Positions 7,697 through 15,823 of a stretch of DNA of 64,000 nt are shown here, in pieces (positions within the stretch are counted from its first letter, which is position 1; each line of letters opens with the position of its first letter). The position numbers were made by a program, and so were the translations under genes. Origin of the DNA: Prevotella sp. ne3005 (lineage in GTDB: Bacteria > Bacteroidota > Bacteroidia > Bacteroidales > Bacteroidaceae); assembly GCF_900110085.1 (NCBI RefSeq), contig NZ_FOCK01000002.1, positions 1-64,000 on the forward strand, written 5' to 3'. The notes beneath the pieces were generated by a model, which saw only the letters and a program-made list of their open reading frames with translations, was not told where the DNA came from and did no database searches.

Positions 7697-9241
7697 ATGC
7701 CTGAACAGAACAATACCCCACGAAGACAGAGAAAACAGCAGCCTGTCGATAATACCTACGGACATCTTCCCCCACAGGCGCTCGATGTGGAGCGTGCCGT
7801 GCTGGGCGCCCTGATGATTGATAAAGACGCCTATGCCGTGGTCTGCGAGACCCTGCGCCCCGAGAGTTTCTACGAGCCCCGCAACCAGATGGTCTATGCC
7901 GCCATCCGCGACCTCAGCATGGAGGAGAAGCCCGTCGACGTGCTCACCGTCACCGATCAGCTGTCGAAGACCGGCAAGCTCGACGAGGTGGGCGGACCCG
8001 GCTATATCGTGGAACTCAGCTCGCGCGTGGCCTCTTCGGCCAACATCGAGTACCACGCCAACATCATCGCCCAGAAGTCGCTCGGACGACAGCTCATCTC
8101 CTTCGCCAGCAATATCGAGACCAAAGCCTTCGACGAAACCATCGACGTCGAGGACCTTATGCAGGAAGCCGAAGGGTCGCTCTTCGAACTTTCGCAGCGT
8201 AACATGAAGAAGGACTATACCGCCATCGATCCCGTCATCGCCCAGGCCGTGAAGACCATCCAGAACGCCGCCAAGAACACCGACGGCCTGACGGGTGTCT
8301 CCACTGGCTACTACAAGCTCGACGACCTCACCAGCGGCTGGCAGGCCTCCGACCTCGTGATCATCGCCGGACGCCCTGCGATGGGTAAGACCTCGTTTGC
8401 CCTTTCGATGGCCAAGAACATTGCCGCCGACTCCCGTGTGCCGATGGCTTTCTTCTCACTTGAAATGTCGAACGTGCAGCTCGTCAACCGTCTTATCTCC
8501 AATGTCTGTGAGATTCAGGGTTCCAAGATCCTCAACGGTCAGCTGCAGCGCGACGAGTGGGACCGCCTCGACAAGCGCATCAACAACCTCATCGGCTCTC
8601 CGCTCTATATCGACGACACCCCAGGCCTCTCGGTCTTCGAACTGCGTACCAAGGCCCGCCGACTGGTTCGCGAGCACGGCGTGAAGCTCATCATGATCGA
8701 CTACCTCCAGCTGATGAATGCCAATGGTATGCGCTTCTCCTCGCGCCAGGAAGAGGTCAGCACCATCTCACGCTCACTCAAGGGTCTCGCCAAGGAACTC
8801 GACATCCCCATCCTCGCACTGAGTCAGCTCAACCGTGGTGTTGAGAGCCGCGAAGGCCTCGACGGTAAGCGTCCACAGCTCTCCGACCTGCGTGAGTCGG
8901 GAGCCATCGAGCAGGATGCCGACATGGTGCTCTTCGTACACCGCCCAGAGTACTATCACATCTATCAGGATGAGAGCGGTCACGACCTCCGAGGCATGGC
9001 CCAGATCATCATTGCCAAGCATCGAAAGGGTGCCACAGGCGACGTGCTGCTCACCTTCCGTGGCGAGTTCACCCGCTTTGAGAACCCTGAGGACAAGAAC
9101 CTCGGCAACCGTGCCCCCATCGGTGGTGAGATCTTAGGCTCGCGCGTCAATACCGACATGAACGACCAGCCCGGTCCCGACGACGGATATAATCCCTTCT
9201 CCAATCTTCCGCCCACACCAGAAGGCAACGTTCCATTCTAA
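7697..9241 (+). CDS. dnaB: Replicative DNA helicase DnaB
   Basis: A 514-residue hexameric helicase that unwinds DNA at the replication fork and contacts primase. The N-terminal DnaB domain spans about residues 22-125. The RecA-like motor follows, with Walker A GRPAMGKT at 225-232, the FFSLEMS block, LIMIDYLQLM (Walker B) and SQLNRGVESR. No intein interrupts the motor. After the motor there is a Pro/Asn-rich tail of about 35 residues ending EGNVPF, which resembles the acidic-Pro-Phe tip of SSB proteins. The gene closes at the strong 9245-9286 hairpin. Confidence 0.97.
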   Translation: MPEQNNTPRRQRKQQPVDNTYGHLPPQALDVERAVLGALMIDKDAYAVVCETLRPESFYEPRNQMVYAAIRDLSMEEKPVDVLTVTDQLSKTGKLDEVGGPGYIVELSSRVASSANIEYHANIIAQKSLGRQLISFASNIETKAFDETIDVEDLMQEAEGSLFELSQRNMKKDYTAIDPVIAQAVKTIQNAAKNTDGLTGVSTGYYKLDDLTSGWQASDLVIIAGRPAMGKTSFALSMAKNIAADSRVPMAFFSLEMSNVQLVNRLISNVCEIQGSKILNGQLQRDEWDRLDKRINNLIGSPLYIDDTPGLSVFELRTKARRLVREHGVKLIMIDYLQLMNANGMRFSSRQEEVSTISRSLKGLAKELDIPILALSQLNRGVESREGLDGKRPQLSDLRESGAIEQDADMVLFVHRPEYYHIYQDESGHDLRGMAQIIIAKHRKGATGDVLLTFRGEFTRFENPEDKNLGNRAPIGGEILGSRVNTDMNDQPGPDDGYNPFSNLPPTPEGNVPF

Positions 9242-9244
9242 ATA

Positions 9245-9286
9245 AAACAATAATCCCCGCTCTGCACTGAGCGGGGATTATTGTTT
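9245..9286. terminator. Strong bidirectional terminator
   Basis: Two 18-bp perfectly complementary arms (9245-9262 and 9269-9286; core AATCCCCGCTC / GAGCGGGGATT) with a 6-base loop. Flanking A and T runs give a U-tract on both strands. It serves convergent dnaB and the TPR-protein gene. Confidence 0.95.
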
Positions 9287-9289
9287 GTA

Positions 9290-10984
9290 TTACTGGTATT
9301 TCTGAATGAGCCCTGCGGCTTGGGGATTGCCGAGCTCCTGGGCTTTCTGGAGGTTGGGAATGCCCTCTTTCTTATTACCCTTGAGGCATTGGGCGAGACC
9401 CAGGAAGAGATAACCGTCGCTGTCGTCGGCATTGATGGCAATACTCTCTTTGGCGCTCTCGATGGCTTCGTCGTAATAGCCCACGCGGATGCATAGCGAG
9501 GCTTTCTCGGCATAGTAGAGGGTCTCCTGAGGATTCATCTGGATGGCACGATTGATGTCGTTGAGGGCCTGCTGATAGAGGCGGGCCTGGATCTCCGTCT
9601 GATGGCGCACATAGTAGAAGTTGTCGTTGATCGTGGCCTGCATCAGCTCCTCGTAGTCGTTCATGTCGTTGACGGCATCGCGGTATTTGCCAGCATTGCT
9701 ACGTGCTTCGGCGCGGGCCCAGATATAAGGCGCAGCTTCCTTGAGGTATGGGCGCGAGAAGGTGGCCATCGTCGAGTCGAGCAAGGCCAGCATGGCGGTG
9801 GTGTCTTTGAGCATCTCCTTACACTTGGCGGCGGCGTAGAAGGTCTCGGCGTTATGCAGCGAGGAATGTGAGAGCTCGTCGTAGATGGCGTAAGCCTCGT
9901 CGTATTTCAGCTGGGCAAAGAGGATATTGGCCTTGAGCTGATTGTAGGCAGGCTGGGGATTGGCCACGATGGCTGTCTGTATCTCGGCGAGAGCCTTGTC
10001 AAAGCTCCAGTTGGCATAGGGCTTCTGACCCTGGAAGATCTCCTTGTTGTAGATCATGTTGGCGTAGGCGTAGTGAACCTCGTCTTTCTTTTCGGCAAGC
10101 TTCAGCGCAGTCTCCATATCTTTCTCGGCTGCGGCGAAGTTGCCTCCGGCAGTAGCTAACTGCGCGCGCTGGATAAAGCCTTCGGAGGCTTGCGGGAACT
10201 TCTGGATGAAGTCGTTGACGAGCGTGGCGTAGGAGGCAGAGTCCTGTTGGCTGCTGGCGAGGAAGAGGGCCAGGATGGCCTCCTTGATATCGGCGGGCAG
10301 CTCTTTTTTGATGGAGGTGAGCATCAGCGTGGCCTCGTTCATGCCAAAGCCCGAGATCTTCAGTGAGTCGGCAAAGCGGGCACTGACGGCATAGCTGAGC
10401 GTATCTTTGTCGGAGGCGGGCTGCTGCATCATGCCGATGACCTCACCAGCATCGTTGATCAGCGGACAGCTGACGGTATTCTGTGGCATCGTCATCGCAA
10501 CGGTATAGTAGGCATAGTCGTTCTGGAAGGTCTCTGCCTTGCGCACGGCACCGCTCTTGACGTTCTTCTGCTCGTGGTAGGGTAGGAGCCAGGCGGTGGA
10601 ACCCGTGGGGGCTACCGAGGCACTGACGACGAGGGGCACGGTCTTGCCCGAGACACGGAACTTGACGACATCGTACATATCGTTGGCACCGATAATACTG
10701 ACAACAGGCATCTCCTTACCCTGAGCGTCGATGATGACAGCACGGACGGCTCCCTTGAAGGGAGAGAAGTTGCTGACGGCCTCACCGTCGCTACCTGTAA
10801 AGAAACCGTTACTGCTGGCCAGCAGCGAACCGTCGGCAGCAAAGGTCTTCAAGGTAAATACTGACTTTGTGGCTTTCTTCACCCAGCCTGGCTGGGCACA
10901 TAAAGGTAAAAAGGTTAAAAGGCATAAAGGTAAAACACCTAATACCCTCCTCATTACCATATTATTAATAATCGTTTTCATCAT
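9290..10984 (-). CDS. Secreted trypsin-fold pseudo-protease with TPR repeats
   Basis: A 564-residue protein. Residues 1-31 form a signal peptide ending LCA-Q. Residues 35-210 resemble a DegP/trypsin-like domain (SVFTLKTF, SNGFFTGSDGEAVSN, CPLINDAGEVIGM). The triad is degraded: no His follows GEAVSN, and the Ser motif GNSGxP has become NTVSCP. Only the Asp position (YDVVKF) is kept. Residues about 225-564 hold several TPR-like helical pairs. This suggests a periplasmic scaffold or peptide binder rather than a protease. It is the last gene of the dnaN operon. Its leader and signal-peptide codons carry opposed 8-bp repeat arrays (10902-10933, 10993-11051). Confidence 0.75.
   Translation of the reverse strand: MMKTIINNMVMRRVLGVLPLCLLTFLPLCAQPGWVKKATKSVFTLKTFAADGSLLASSNGFFTGSDGEAVSNFSPFKGAVRAVIIDAQGKEMPVVSIIGANDMYDVVKFRVSGKTVPLVVSASVAPTGSTAWLLPYHEQKNVKSGAVRKAETFQNDYAYYTVAMTMPQNTVSCPLINDAGEVIGMMQQPASDKDTLSYAVSARFADSLKISGFGMNEATLMLTSIKKELPADIKEAILALFLASSQQDSASYATLVNDFIQKFPQASEGFIQRAQLATAGGNFAAAEKDMETALKLAEKKDEVHYAYANMIYNKEIFQGQKPYANWSFDKALAEIQTAIVANPQPAYNQLKANILFAQLKYDEAYAIYDELSHSSLHNAETFYAAAKCKEMLKDTTAMLALLDSTMATFSRPYLKEAAPYIWARAEARSNAGKYRDAVNDMNDYEELMQATINDNFYYVRHQTEIQARLYQQALNDINRAIQMNPQETLYYAEKASLCIRVGYYDEAIESAKESIAINADDSDGYLFLGLAQCLKGNKKEGIPNLQKAQELGNPQAAGLIQKYQ
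10902..10933 (+). repeat. Octamer tandem array inside the signal-peptide codons
   Basis: Four 8-bp units, AAAGGTAA, AAAGGTTA, AAAGGCAT, AAAGGTAA, lie exactly end to end on the plus strand. Read on the minus strand they encode the hydrophobic core LPLCLLTFLPL of the TPR protein's signal peptide. The 15 bases 10901-10915 are an exact reverse complement of 11041-11055. Confidence 0.9.
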
Positions 10985-10992
10985 TATTATAT

Positions 10993-11051
10993 ACTTTTTT
11001 ACTTTCTGACTATCTTACTTTTTTACCTTTTTACTTTTTTACCTTTTTACC
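10993..11051 (-). repeat. Octamer tandem array in the leader of the TPR gene
   Basis: AC-initiated 8-bp units (ACTTTTTT, ACCTTTTT and variants) run in strict 8-bp register for seven full units plus a partial. On the minus strand these read AAAAAGGT/AAAAAAGT, the inverse orientation of the 10902-10933 array. The array also writes the last codons of recN (K-V-K-R-stop). Confidence 0.9.
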
Positions 11052-12703
11052 TTTAAAAGTTGTTTTGCGTTCTGGATGGCGGCATCACTGATGTCGCTGC
11101 CACTGAGCATCTGAGCAATCTCCGTGATGCGCTCGTCGGCTGAGAGCTGACGCATGCGGCTGGTGGTGCCCTGGGCGGTATCTTCTTTCTCCACCTTATA
11201 GTGGACAGCGCCAAGGGCTGCAATCTGGGGCAGATGGGTGATGCTGATTACCTGACGGTCGTTGCGCCCCATCTCCTGCATGATCTGAGCCATCTGTTCG
11301 GCTATCTTGCCGCTGACACCCGTATCAATCTCGTCGAAGATGATGGTGGGCAACTTGACAGCGCCGCTGATCATCGCCTTCAGTGAGAGCATCACACGGG
11401 CAATCTCACCACCCGAGGCCACCTGAGAGACAGGCTGGAGTGGGGTAGAGGTGTTGGCGCTGAAGAGGAAAGCAATCTTGTCCTGACCGTTATGGCCCAG
11501 TTCGATGGTAGTCATCTCGATGCTGAAGCGGACATTGGGCATGCCTAAGGGCACGAGGCGCGTCTGGAGCTCTTTCTCCACTTGACGGGCAGCTTTCGTG
11601 CGAAGTTTCGTGAGCGTGTCAGCCTGTTTTTGGGCGTCGGTCTTCAACTGTTGGCAGCGGGTTTCCAACTCAGCCAGGGCCTCGTCGCTGTTCTCTATGT
11701 TGGAGAGCTGGCGCTGCAGCTCATCGCGCTTCTCAATGAGTTCTGAGACGGTCTCCACATGGTATTTCTTCTCGAGGTCGTAGAGACGGTCTAGACGATT
11801 GTTCACTGCGTCGAGTTCGGCAGGGTCGAAGTCCACACGCTCCAGTTGGCTGCTGATATCCTGAGCCAGGTCCTTGAGTTCGATATAGGTGCTGTCGATG
11901 CGCTGTATGAACTCTTCGGCTGCAGGCAGCACACGTTCGATACCGCGGAGGGCAGAGAGCGAATTGCGCAGGGATTCCACGACGCCGGTACCCTCGGCAG
12001 AGAGAGCGTTGTCGGCGGTGTAGAGGGCACTCTTGATGTCCTCGGCATGGGCCATCGTGTCGCTCTGCTGTTCGAGTTCTTCTTGTTCGCCTTCGTGTAG
12101 GTTGGCATGGGTGAGCTCGTCACATTGGAACTGCAGGAAGTCGAGGTTCTGGCGGTTTCGCTCGATGTCATCGCGAAGGGTTTCGAGCTCCTTCATGGCA
12201 GTATGATAGGCATTGAAGGCCTGCTGATACTGGGCCAACTGACGGGCATCGTCGGCAATGATATCAACCACGCTCATCTGGAAGTCCTGCTTGTTGAGCA
12301 ACAGGTTCTGATGCTGGGAGTGGACATCGACAAGTCGTTCACCAAGTTCCTTGAGCATCGAGAGCTGCACGGGCGTGTCGTTGATGAAGGCACGGCTCTT
12401 ACCGGCGGCTGTCAGCTCGCGGCGGATGATGGTCTCGTCGGCATCATACTCGATGTCGTTCTCGACAAAGAAGTCCTGCATATCGTAGCGCGAGAGGTCG
12501 AACTGCGCCTCGATGACGCATTTATCGGCTCCCTGCTTGATGGCTTTCGAGTCGGCGCGCTGCCCCAGCAGCAGACCGATGGCACCGAGGATGATACTCT
12601 TGCCGGCACCAGTCTCGCCTGTTATCACCGAGAAACCCTTGAAGAGGTCGATGTCGAGCTCATCGATAAGGGTAAAGTTCTTGATATATAAATGCTTAAG
12701 CAT
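11039..12703 (-). CDS. recN: DNA repair protein RecN
   Basis: A 554-residue SMC-like ATPase of recombinational double-strand break repair. Walker A is GETGAGKS (residues 29-36). Coiled-coil arms fill roughly 150-370. The C-terminal ATPase lobe carries the SQVASGGEIARVMLSLK signature and the Walker B block IIFDEIDTGVSG, ending in the family's ALG..HY.V segment. It starts 8 bp after the DUF4835 gene. Its final codons lie within the octamer array that continues into the next gene's leader. Confidence 0.97.
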   Translation of the reverse strand: MLKHLYIKNFTLIDELDIDLFKGFSVITGETGAGKSIILGAIGLLLGQRADSKAIKQGADKCVIEAQFDLSRYDMQDFFVENDIEYDADETIIRRELTAAGKSRAFINDTPVQLSMLKELGERLVDVHSQHQNLLLNKQDFQMSVVDIIADDARQLAQYQQAFNAYHTAMKELETLRDDIERNRQNLDFLQFQCDELTHANLHEGEQEELEQQSDTMAHAEDIKSALYTADNALSAEGTGVVESLRNSLSALRGIERVLPAAEEFIQRIDSTYIELKDLAQDISSQLERVDFDPAELDAVNNRLDRLYDLEKKYHVETVSELIEKRDELQRQLSNIENSDEALAELETRCQQLKTDAQKQADTLTKLRTKAARQVEKELQTRLVPLGMPNVRFSIEMTTIELGHNGQDKIAFLFSANTSTPLQPVSQVASGGEIARVMLSLKAMISGAVKLPTIIFDEIDTGVSGKIAEQMAQIMQEMGRNDRQVISITHLPQIAALGAVHYKVEKEDTAQGTTSRMRQLSADERITEIAQMLSGSDISDAAIQNAKQLLKVKR

Positions 12704-12711
12704 ATATTATT

Positions 12712-13638
12712 CTATTGTTTAATTAAGTCCCAACTATTGCTCTGGGAGGCATTGATGCCCATCAGGAGTTCATAGATACGCTCTTTCTCTTTCTGGGTGC
12801 CCTTGCCTTTATAAATGGCGGTGAGCTCGTCTTTCTTATAGTCGGTCCATATCTGCGGCAGAAGACTCAGGGGCTTGTCGCTATGGGCTTGAGCCAGATG
12901 GGTTTCAAGGGCTGTAGTGATCTCTGTGCGCCCACGCTCAGCATTGTTGGCCATCTCGTCGAGACCCTTGCGGTAGTAGTCGTACTGCATCTGACGGAAA
13001 GGCTTCATGGCCTCGTCGAGATAGTCGTTGATGAAAGCAAAGCGGTTGCGGTTGTCCTCGAAGGGTTTCCATCCTGGGAAACTGAGGTTCTGGGTGTTGT
13101 TCACCAGATACTTACAGCGCTCGAGGATATCGCTGCCGCCTAACGGGGCGAAGCTGTCGAGGTCGAGACCGATAATGAGGTAGGCATAGTAGGCGAGGAG
13201 AGCGGTCAACTGGTTGTCGACGTTCTCGTCGGCGAAGTTCAACTGATCAAACTGCCGGAACTCAAAATTGAAGCTCGCGTCTCTATTATTATATAAGGTG
13301 GATGTATAGGCAGAGTTGAACACAGGGCGGTTGGCCTGGATGAGGGCTGTACACTCGAAACGGCTGTCTTCTCTGACGTATTTGGTGACCGTGAGGTTCA
13401 GGCTGCACTGGATACGCTCGCCGGGCTGGAACTGGAGTTCGGTCCACTGGCGCTCATTGATGAACTGTTCCATCGTCTGCTGCAGGTTCTCGAACACGCT
13501 CACGTCAGAGCCCTGTATCTGACTGTGGTTGATATTGACCTTTGCCTGCAATTCCTGAGCGTTACAAACTGAAAATTGAACATTGGAAAATGGAAGTAGC
13601 AGGCATACAGCCATCAGCCAAGAATGTCTTATTGTCAT
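12712..13638 (-). CDS. DUF4835 family secreted protein (PorD-type, type IX secretion-associated)
   Basis: A 308-residue protein. The ATG at 13638 (MTIRHSW) is preferred over a TTG two codons upstream. The signal peptide ends near NAQ-ELQ. The body matches the DUF4835 family (ELQAKVNINHSQIQG near the start; ALLAYYAYLIIGLDLDSFAPLGG in the middle), which in type IX secretion organisms is annotated as PorD; the function is not well defined. The usual Bacteroidota neighbours are coaBC upstream and recN downstream; here recN is present but coaBC is not. The start codon touches a heptamer array (13638-13672), and an inverted array encodes part of the signal peptide. Confidence 0.8.
   Translation of the reverse strand: MTIRHSWLMAVCLLLPFSNVQFSVCNAQELQAKVNINHSQIQGSDVSVFENLQQTMEQFINERQWTELQFQPGERIQCSLNLTVTKYVREDSRFECTALIQANRPVFNSAYTSTLYNNRDASFNFEFRQFDQLNFADENVDNQLTALLAYYAYLIIGLDLDSFAPLGGSDILERCKYLVNNTQNLSFPGWKPFEDNRNRFAFINDYLDEAMKPFRQMQYDYYRKGLDEMANNAERGRTEITTALETHLAQAHSDKPLSLLPQIWTDYKKDELTAIYKGKGTQKEKERIYELLMGINASQSNSWDLIKQ
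13570..13597 (+). repeat. Heptamer array inside the DUF4835 signal-peptide codons
   Basis: Four 7-bp units, TGAAAAT, TGAACAT, TGGAAAA, TGGAAGT, lie on the plus strand. On the minus strand they encode the PFSNVQFSV part of the signal peptide. TGAAAATTGAA (13570-13580) is the exact reverse complement of 13654-13664. Confidence 0.85.
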
Positions 13639-13672
13639 CTTCAATCTTCAATATTCAATTTTCAATTCTCAA
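13638..13672 (-). repeat. Heptamer array at the DUF4835 start codon
   Basis: Five 7-bp units (TCTTCAA, TCTTCAA, TATTCAA, TTTTCAA, TTCTCAA on plus; TTGAARA type on minus). The array fills the whole space between the exonuclease stop and the DUF4835 ATG and is opposite in orientation to 13570-13597. Confidence 0.9.
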
Positions 13673-13673
13673 A

Positions 13674-14525
13674 TCACTTCTGTGCTTCGCGCAGACGGAT
13701 GCGGGTGAGCACCTGCTTGGTGTTGTAGGTGAAGTCGCCCGAAAGAATCCAACTGTAGTAGCCCGGATCGATATGCAGTACATCGGCCACAGGGAGCCCC
13801 TTGTGCTTACCGAAGTTGAACACCTCGATCTTCTTGGGGTTACCATCCTTATCAAGCACAGGATTGCCCTTGGCATCTTTCTGATCGCCCCAAACGATAC
13901 GACCTGCGAAGTCGACATTATTGTTCATCTTCGAGAACTCAGCCAGCGCATCCATATTGTTCTCCAGCACCTTCTCTTCGTCCTCGTTGGCGCCAGGGGC
14001 ATACTTGTCGAGCTGTCCCATCAGCACGCGGTAAGTGGCCTCGGTATCCTGATCGGCACGGTGGGCCTCGAAATCTTCCTCCATCTTACGACCGCAATAG
14101 AACTTATAAGCGGCGGCAAGATTGCGGCGCTCCATCTTGCGGAAGATGGCACAGGCATCAATCAGACGACTCTTCGAGAAGTCGAAGTCGATGCCCGCAC
14201 GAAGGAATTCCTCAGCGAGTAGGGGAATATCGAAGTTGTTGGAGTTGAAGCCGGCAAAGTCGCAGCCCGAGAACTTCTGAGCCAGCTGCTGTGCCAGCTG
14301 CTTGAAAGTGGGCTTATCCTTCACGTCTTCATTCGATATACCCGTCAGTTGGGTGATGTGAGGCTCAATGGGCTTCTCAGGGTTAATCAGCTCGTCGCCG
14401 CGTTCCTCCTGCCCATTGGGCATCACCTTGATATATGATATCTGTATGATTCGGTCTTTCACCAAATCAAGACCCGTCGTCTCCAGATCGAAGATGACCA
14501 GCGGTTTAGTCAGATTCAGTTTCAT
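13674..14525 (-). CDS. DnaQ-like DEDDh 3'-5' exonuclease
   Basis: A 283-residue protein with the DEDDh exonuclease motifs: FDLETTG (Asp13, Glu15), GFNSNNFDIPLL (Asp99) and AHRADQDTEAT (His155, Asp160). These residues bind two metal ions for 3'-5' hydrolysis of DNA, as in the proofreading epsilon subunit of DNA polymerase III. The C-terminal 90 residues (FGKHKGLPVADV..DPGYYSWI) form the small domain common to bacteroidal homologues. It sits between dnaN and DUF4835, 3 bp downstream of dnaN, consistent with a replisome or repair role. Proofreading as opposed to a separate repair function is not decided by sequence. Confidence 0.9.
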   Translation of the reverse strand: MKLNLTKPLVIFDLETTGLDLVKDRIIQISYIKVMPNGQEERGDELINPEKPIEPHITQLTGISNEDVKDKPTFKQLAQQLAQKFSGCDFAGFNSNNFDIPLLAEEFLRAGIDFDFSKSRLIDACAIFRKMERRNLAAAYKFYCGRKMEEDFEAHRADQDTEATYRVLMGQLDKYAPGANEDEEKVLENNMDALAEFSKMNNNVDFAGRIVWGDQKDAKGNPVLDKDGNPKKIEVFNFGKHKGLPVADVLHIDPGYYSWILSGDFTYNTKQVLTRIRLREAQK

Positions 14526-14528
14526 TGT

Positions 14529-15653
14529 TTAATCATTAATGAGCATGGGCATCATCAGCATGAGCACATCCTGCTTCTCTGGTTGCTCGGAAGGCAGGAC
14601 AAGACCTGCACGGCTGGGATCTGCCAACAGAATAATCACCTCGGGACAATCGAAATTGCTAAGCACTTCGATGAATGAAGAGCCCTTGAAGCCGATAGAC
14701 ATAGGATTGCCGTTATACTCACAGGTCATGCGCTCTGTAGCAGTCTTCGAGAAGTCGTAATCCTCGGCATCGAGCTGTAAGGTACCACCTTCCACGTGGA
14801 AGCGGATGAGGTTGCTGGAGTCGTTGGCAAACGGCTGCACGCGGCGAAGAGCTGCCAACAGAGACAGGCGGTCTACACGAAGTTCATTAGGATTGGCCTG
14901 AGGAATCACACTGTTGTAGTTGGGGTAGCGACCCTCAATCAGACGACACTGGAGGGTTCCGTCGCCATAGTTGATCTCTGCATTGCGCTCATCGAAGCGG
15001 ATGGTCACGTCGCCACCGTCCTTGCCCAGAAGGTTCTTCAGCAGGTTGGCTGGCTTCTTCGGAAGGATGAAGGACGAGGGCTGCTCACTCTTGACGGAGA
15101 GAATCTTATTACGCACGAGCTTATGGCCATCGCTAGCAACTACGGCGAGACAATCGGCGTTCAGGTCGAAATAGATACCGTTCATCACAGGGCGAAGCTC
15201 GTCCTGAGCCGTCGCAAAGAGAGAGCGGTTGATATTCTCTGCCAGAATGGCGTTAGGAATCACAATCGTATTGGCAAAGTCGCTGACGGGCTGAGTCATC
15301 GGGAACTCATCGGCATTCTCAATAGGCAATGTGAACAGACCGTTCTGATAGGAGATTTTCACGAGGTTCTGCTCCTGATTCACGTCGAAGGTGATGGGCT
15401 GCTCAGAAAAACCCTTGATGGCTTCCAGCAGGTCGTGGTTGCCAATAGCAAAACGGGTGTTGCCGTCGCTTTCTGTCAGCTGCAACTGGGTCTTCATGAC
15501 ATTTTCACTGTCTGAAGCAGTCAGTTTCAGCGTATTATCACTGATTTCAAATACAAAGTCGCCGAGGATAGGCAGGGCGTTCTTACTGTTAATCACTTTA
15601 GAGAGAGCGTTGAGTTTAGAACTCAGTGCGGTGCTTGATAATGTAAATCGCAT
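14529..15653 (-). CDS. dnaN: DNA polymerase III beta sliding clamp
   Basis: A 374-residue protein of normal length with the three tandem clamp folds. Recognisable blocks are LSKVINSKNALPILGDF in domain 1, RPVMNGIYFDLN at the start of domain 2, and the GRYPNYNSVIPQ block leading into domain 3. It forms the dimeric ring that tethers polymerases to DNA. It is the first gene of an operon continuing through the exonuclease, DUF4835, recN and TPR genes, read from a consensus promoter at 15701-15732. Confidence 0.97.
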   Translation of the reverse strand: MRFTLSSTALSSKLNALSKVINSKNALPILGDFVFEISDNTLKLTASDSENVMKTQLQLTESDGNTRFAIGNHDLLEAIKGFSEQPITFDVNQEQNLVKISYQNGLFTLPIENADEFPMTQPVSDFANTIVIPNAILAENINRSLFATAQDELRPVMNGIYFDLNADCLAVVASDGHKLVRNKILSVKSEQPSSFILPKKPANLLKNLLGKDGGDVTIRFDERNAEINYGDGTLQCRLIEGRYPNYNSVIPQANPNELRVDRLSLLAALRRVQPFANDSSNLIRFHVEGGTLQLDAEDYDFSKTATERMTCEYNGNPMSIGFKGSSFIEVLSNFDCPEVIILLADPSRAGLVLPSEQPEKQDVLMLMMPMLIND

Positions 15654-15700
15654 AGTTTTATAGTTATTATATTTTTGATTACCTTATTAATAATTGAGGA

Positions 15701-15732
15701 CAAAATTACAAAAAAACGTTGTAATGAACAAA
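15701..15732 (-). promoter_or_regulatory. dnaN operon promoter
   Basis: On the minus strand TTTG (15729-15732), a 20-bp spacer, then TAATTTTG (15701-15708). It is a full match to the Bacteroidota consensus and leaves about a 45-base leader to the dnaN ATG. Confidence 0.8.
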
Positions 15733-15747
15733 ATTTTAGGCAGAAAT

Positions 15748-15779
15748 TTTCGCTATTCAAACTATTTTTAGTAATTTCG
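15748..15779 (+). promoter_or_regulatory. Probable promoter of the DUF3127 gene
   Basis: TAATTTCG (15772-15779) is one base from TAnnTTTG, with a TTTCG-like element about 19 bp upstream. It is divergent from the dnaN promoter. Confidence 0.45.
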
Positions 15780-15823
15780 CCACCTGAAAAAGAAAAAAAC
15801 AACAAATAAAAACAATTTAAGAC

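Noticed and set aside
6737..8056. Minus-strand frame across rarA, the TRIC-like gene and dnaB
   Set aside because: It is antisense to three solid genes and contains translated heptamer repeat text.
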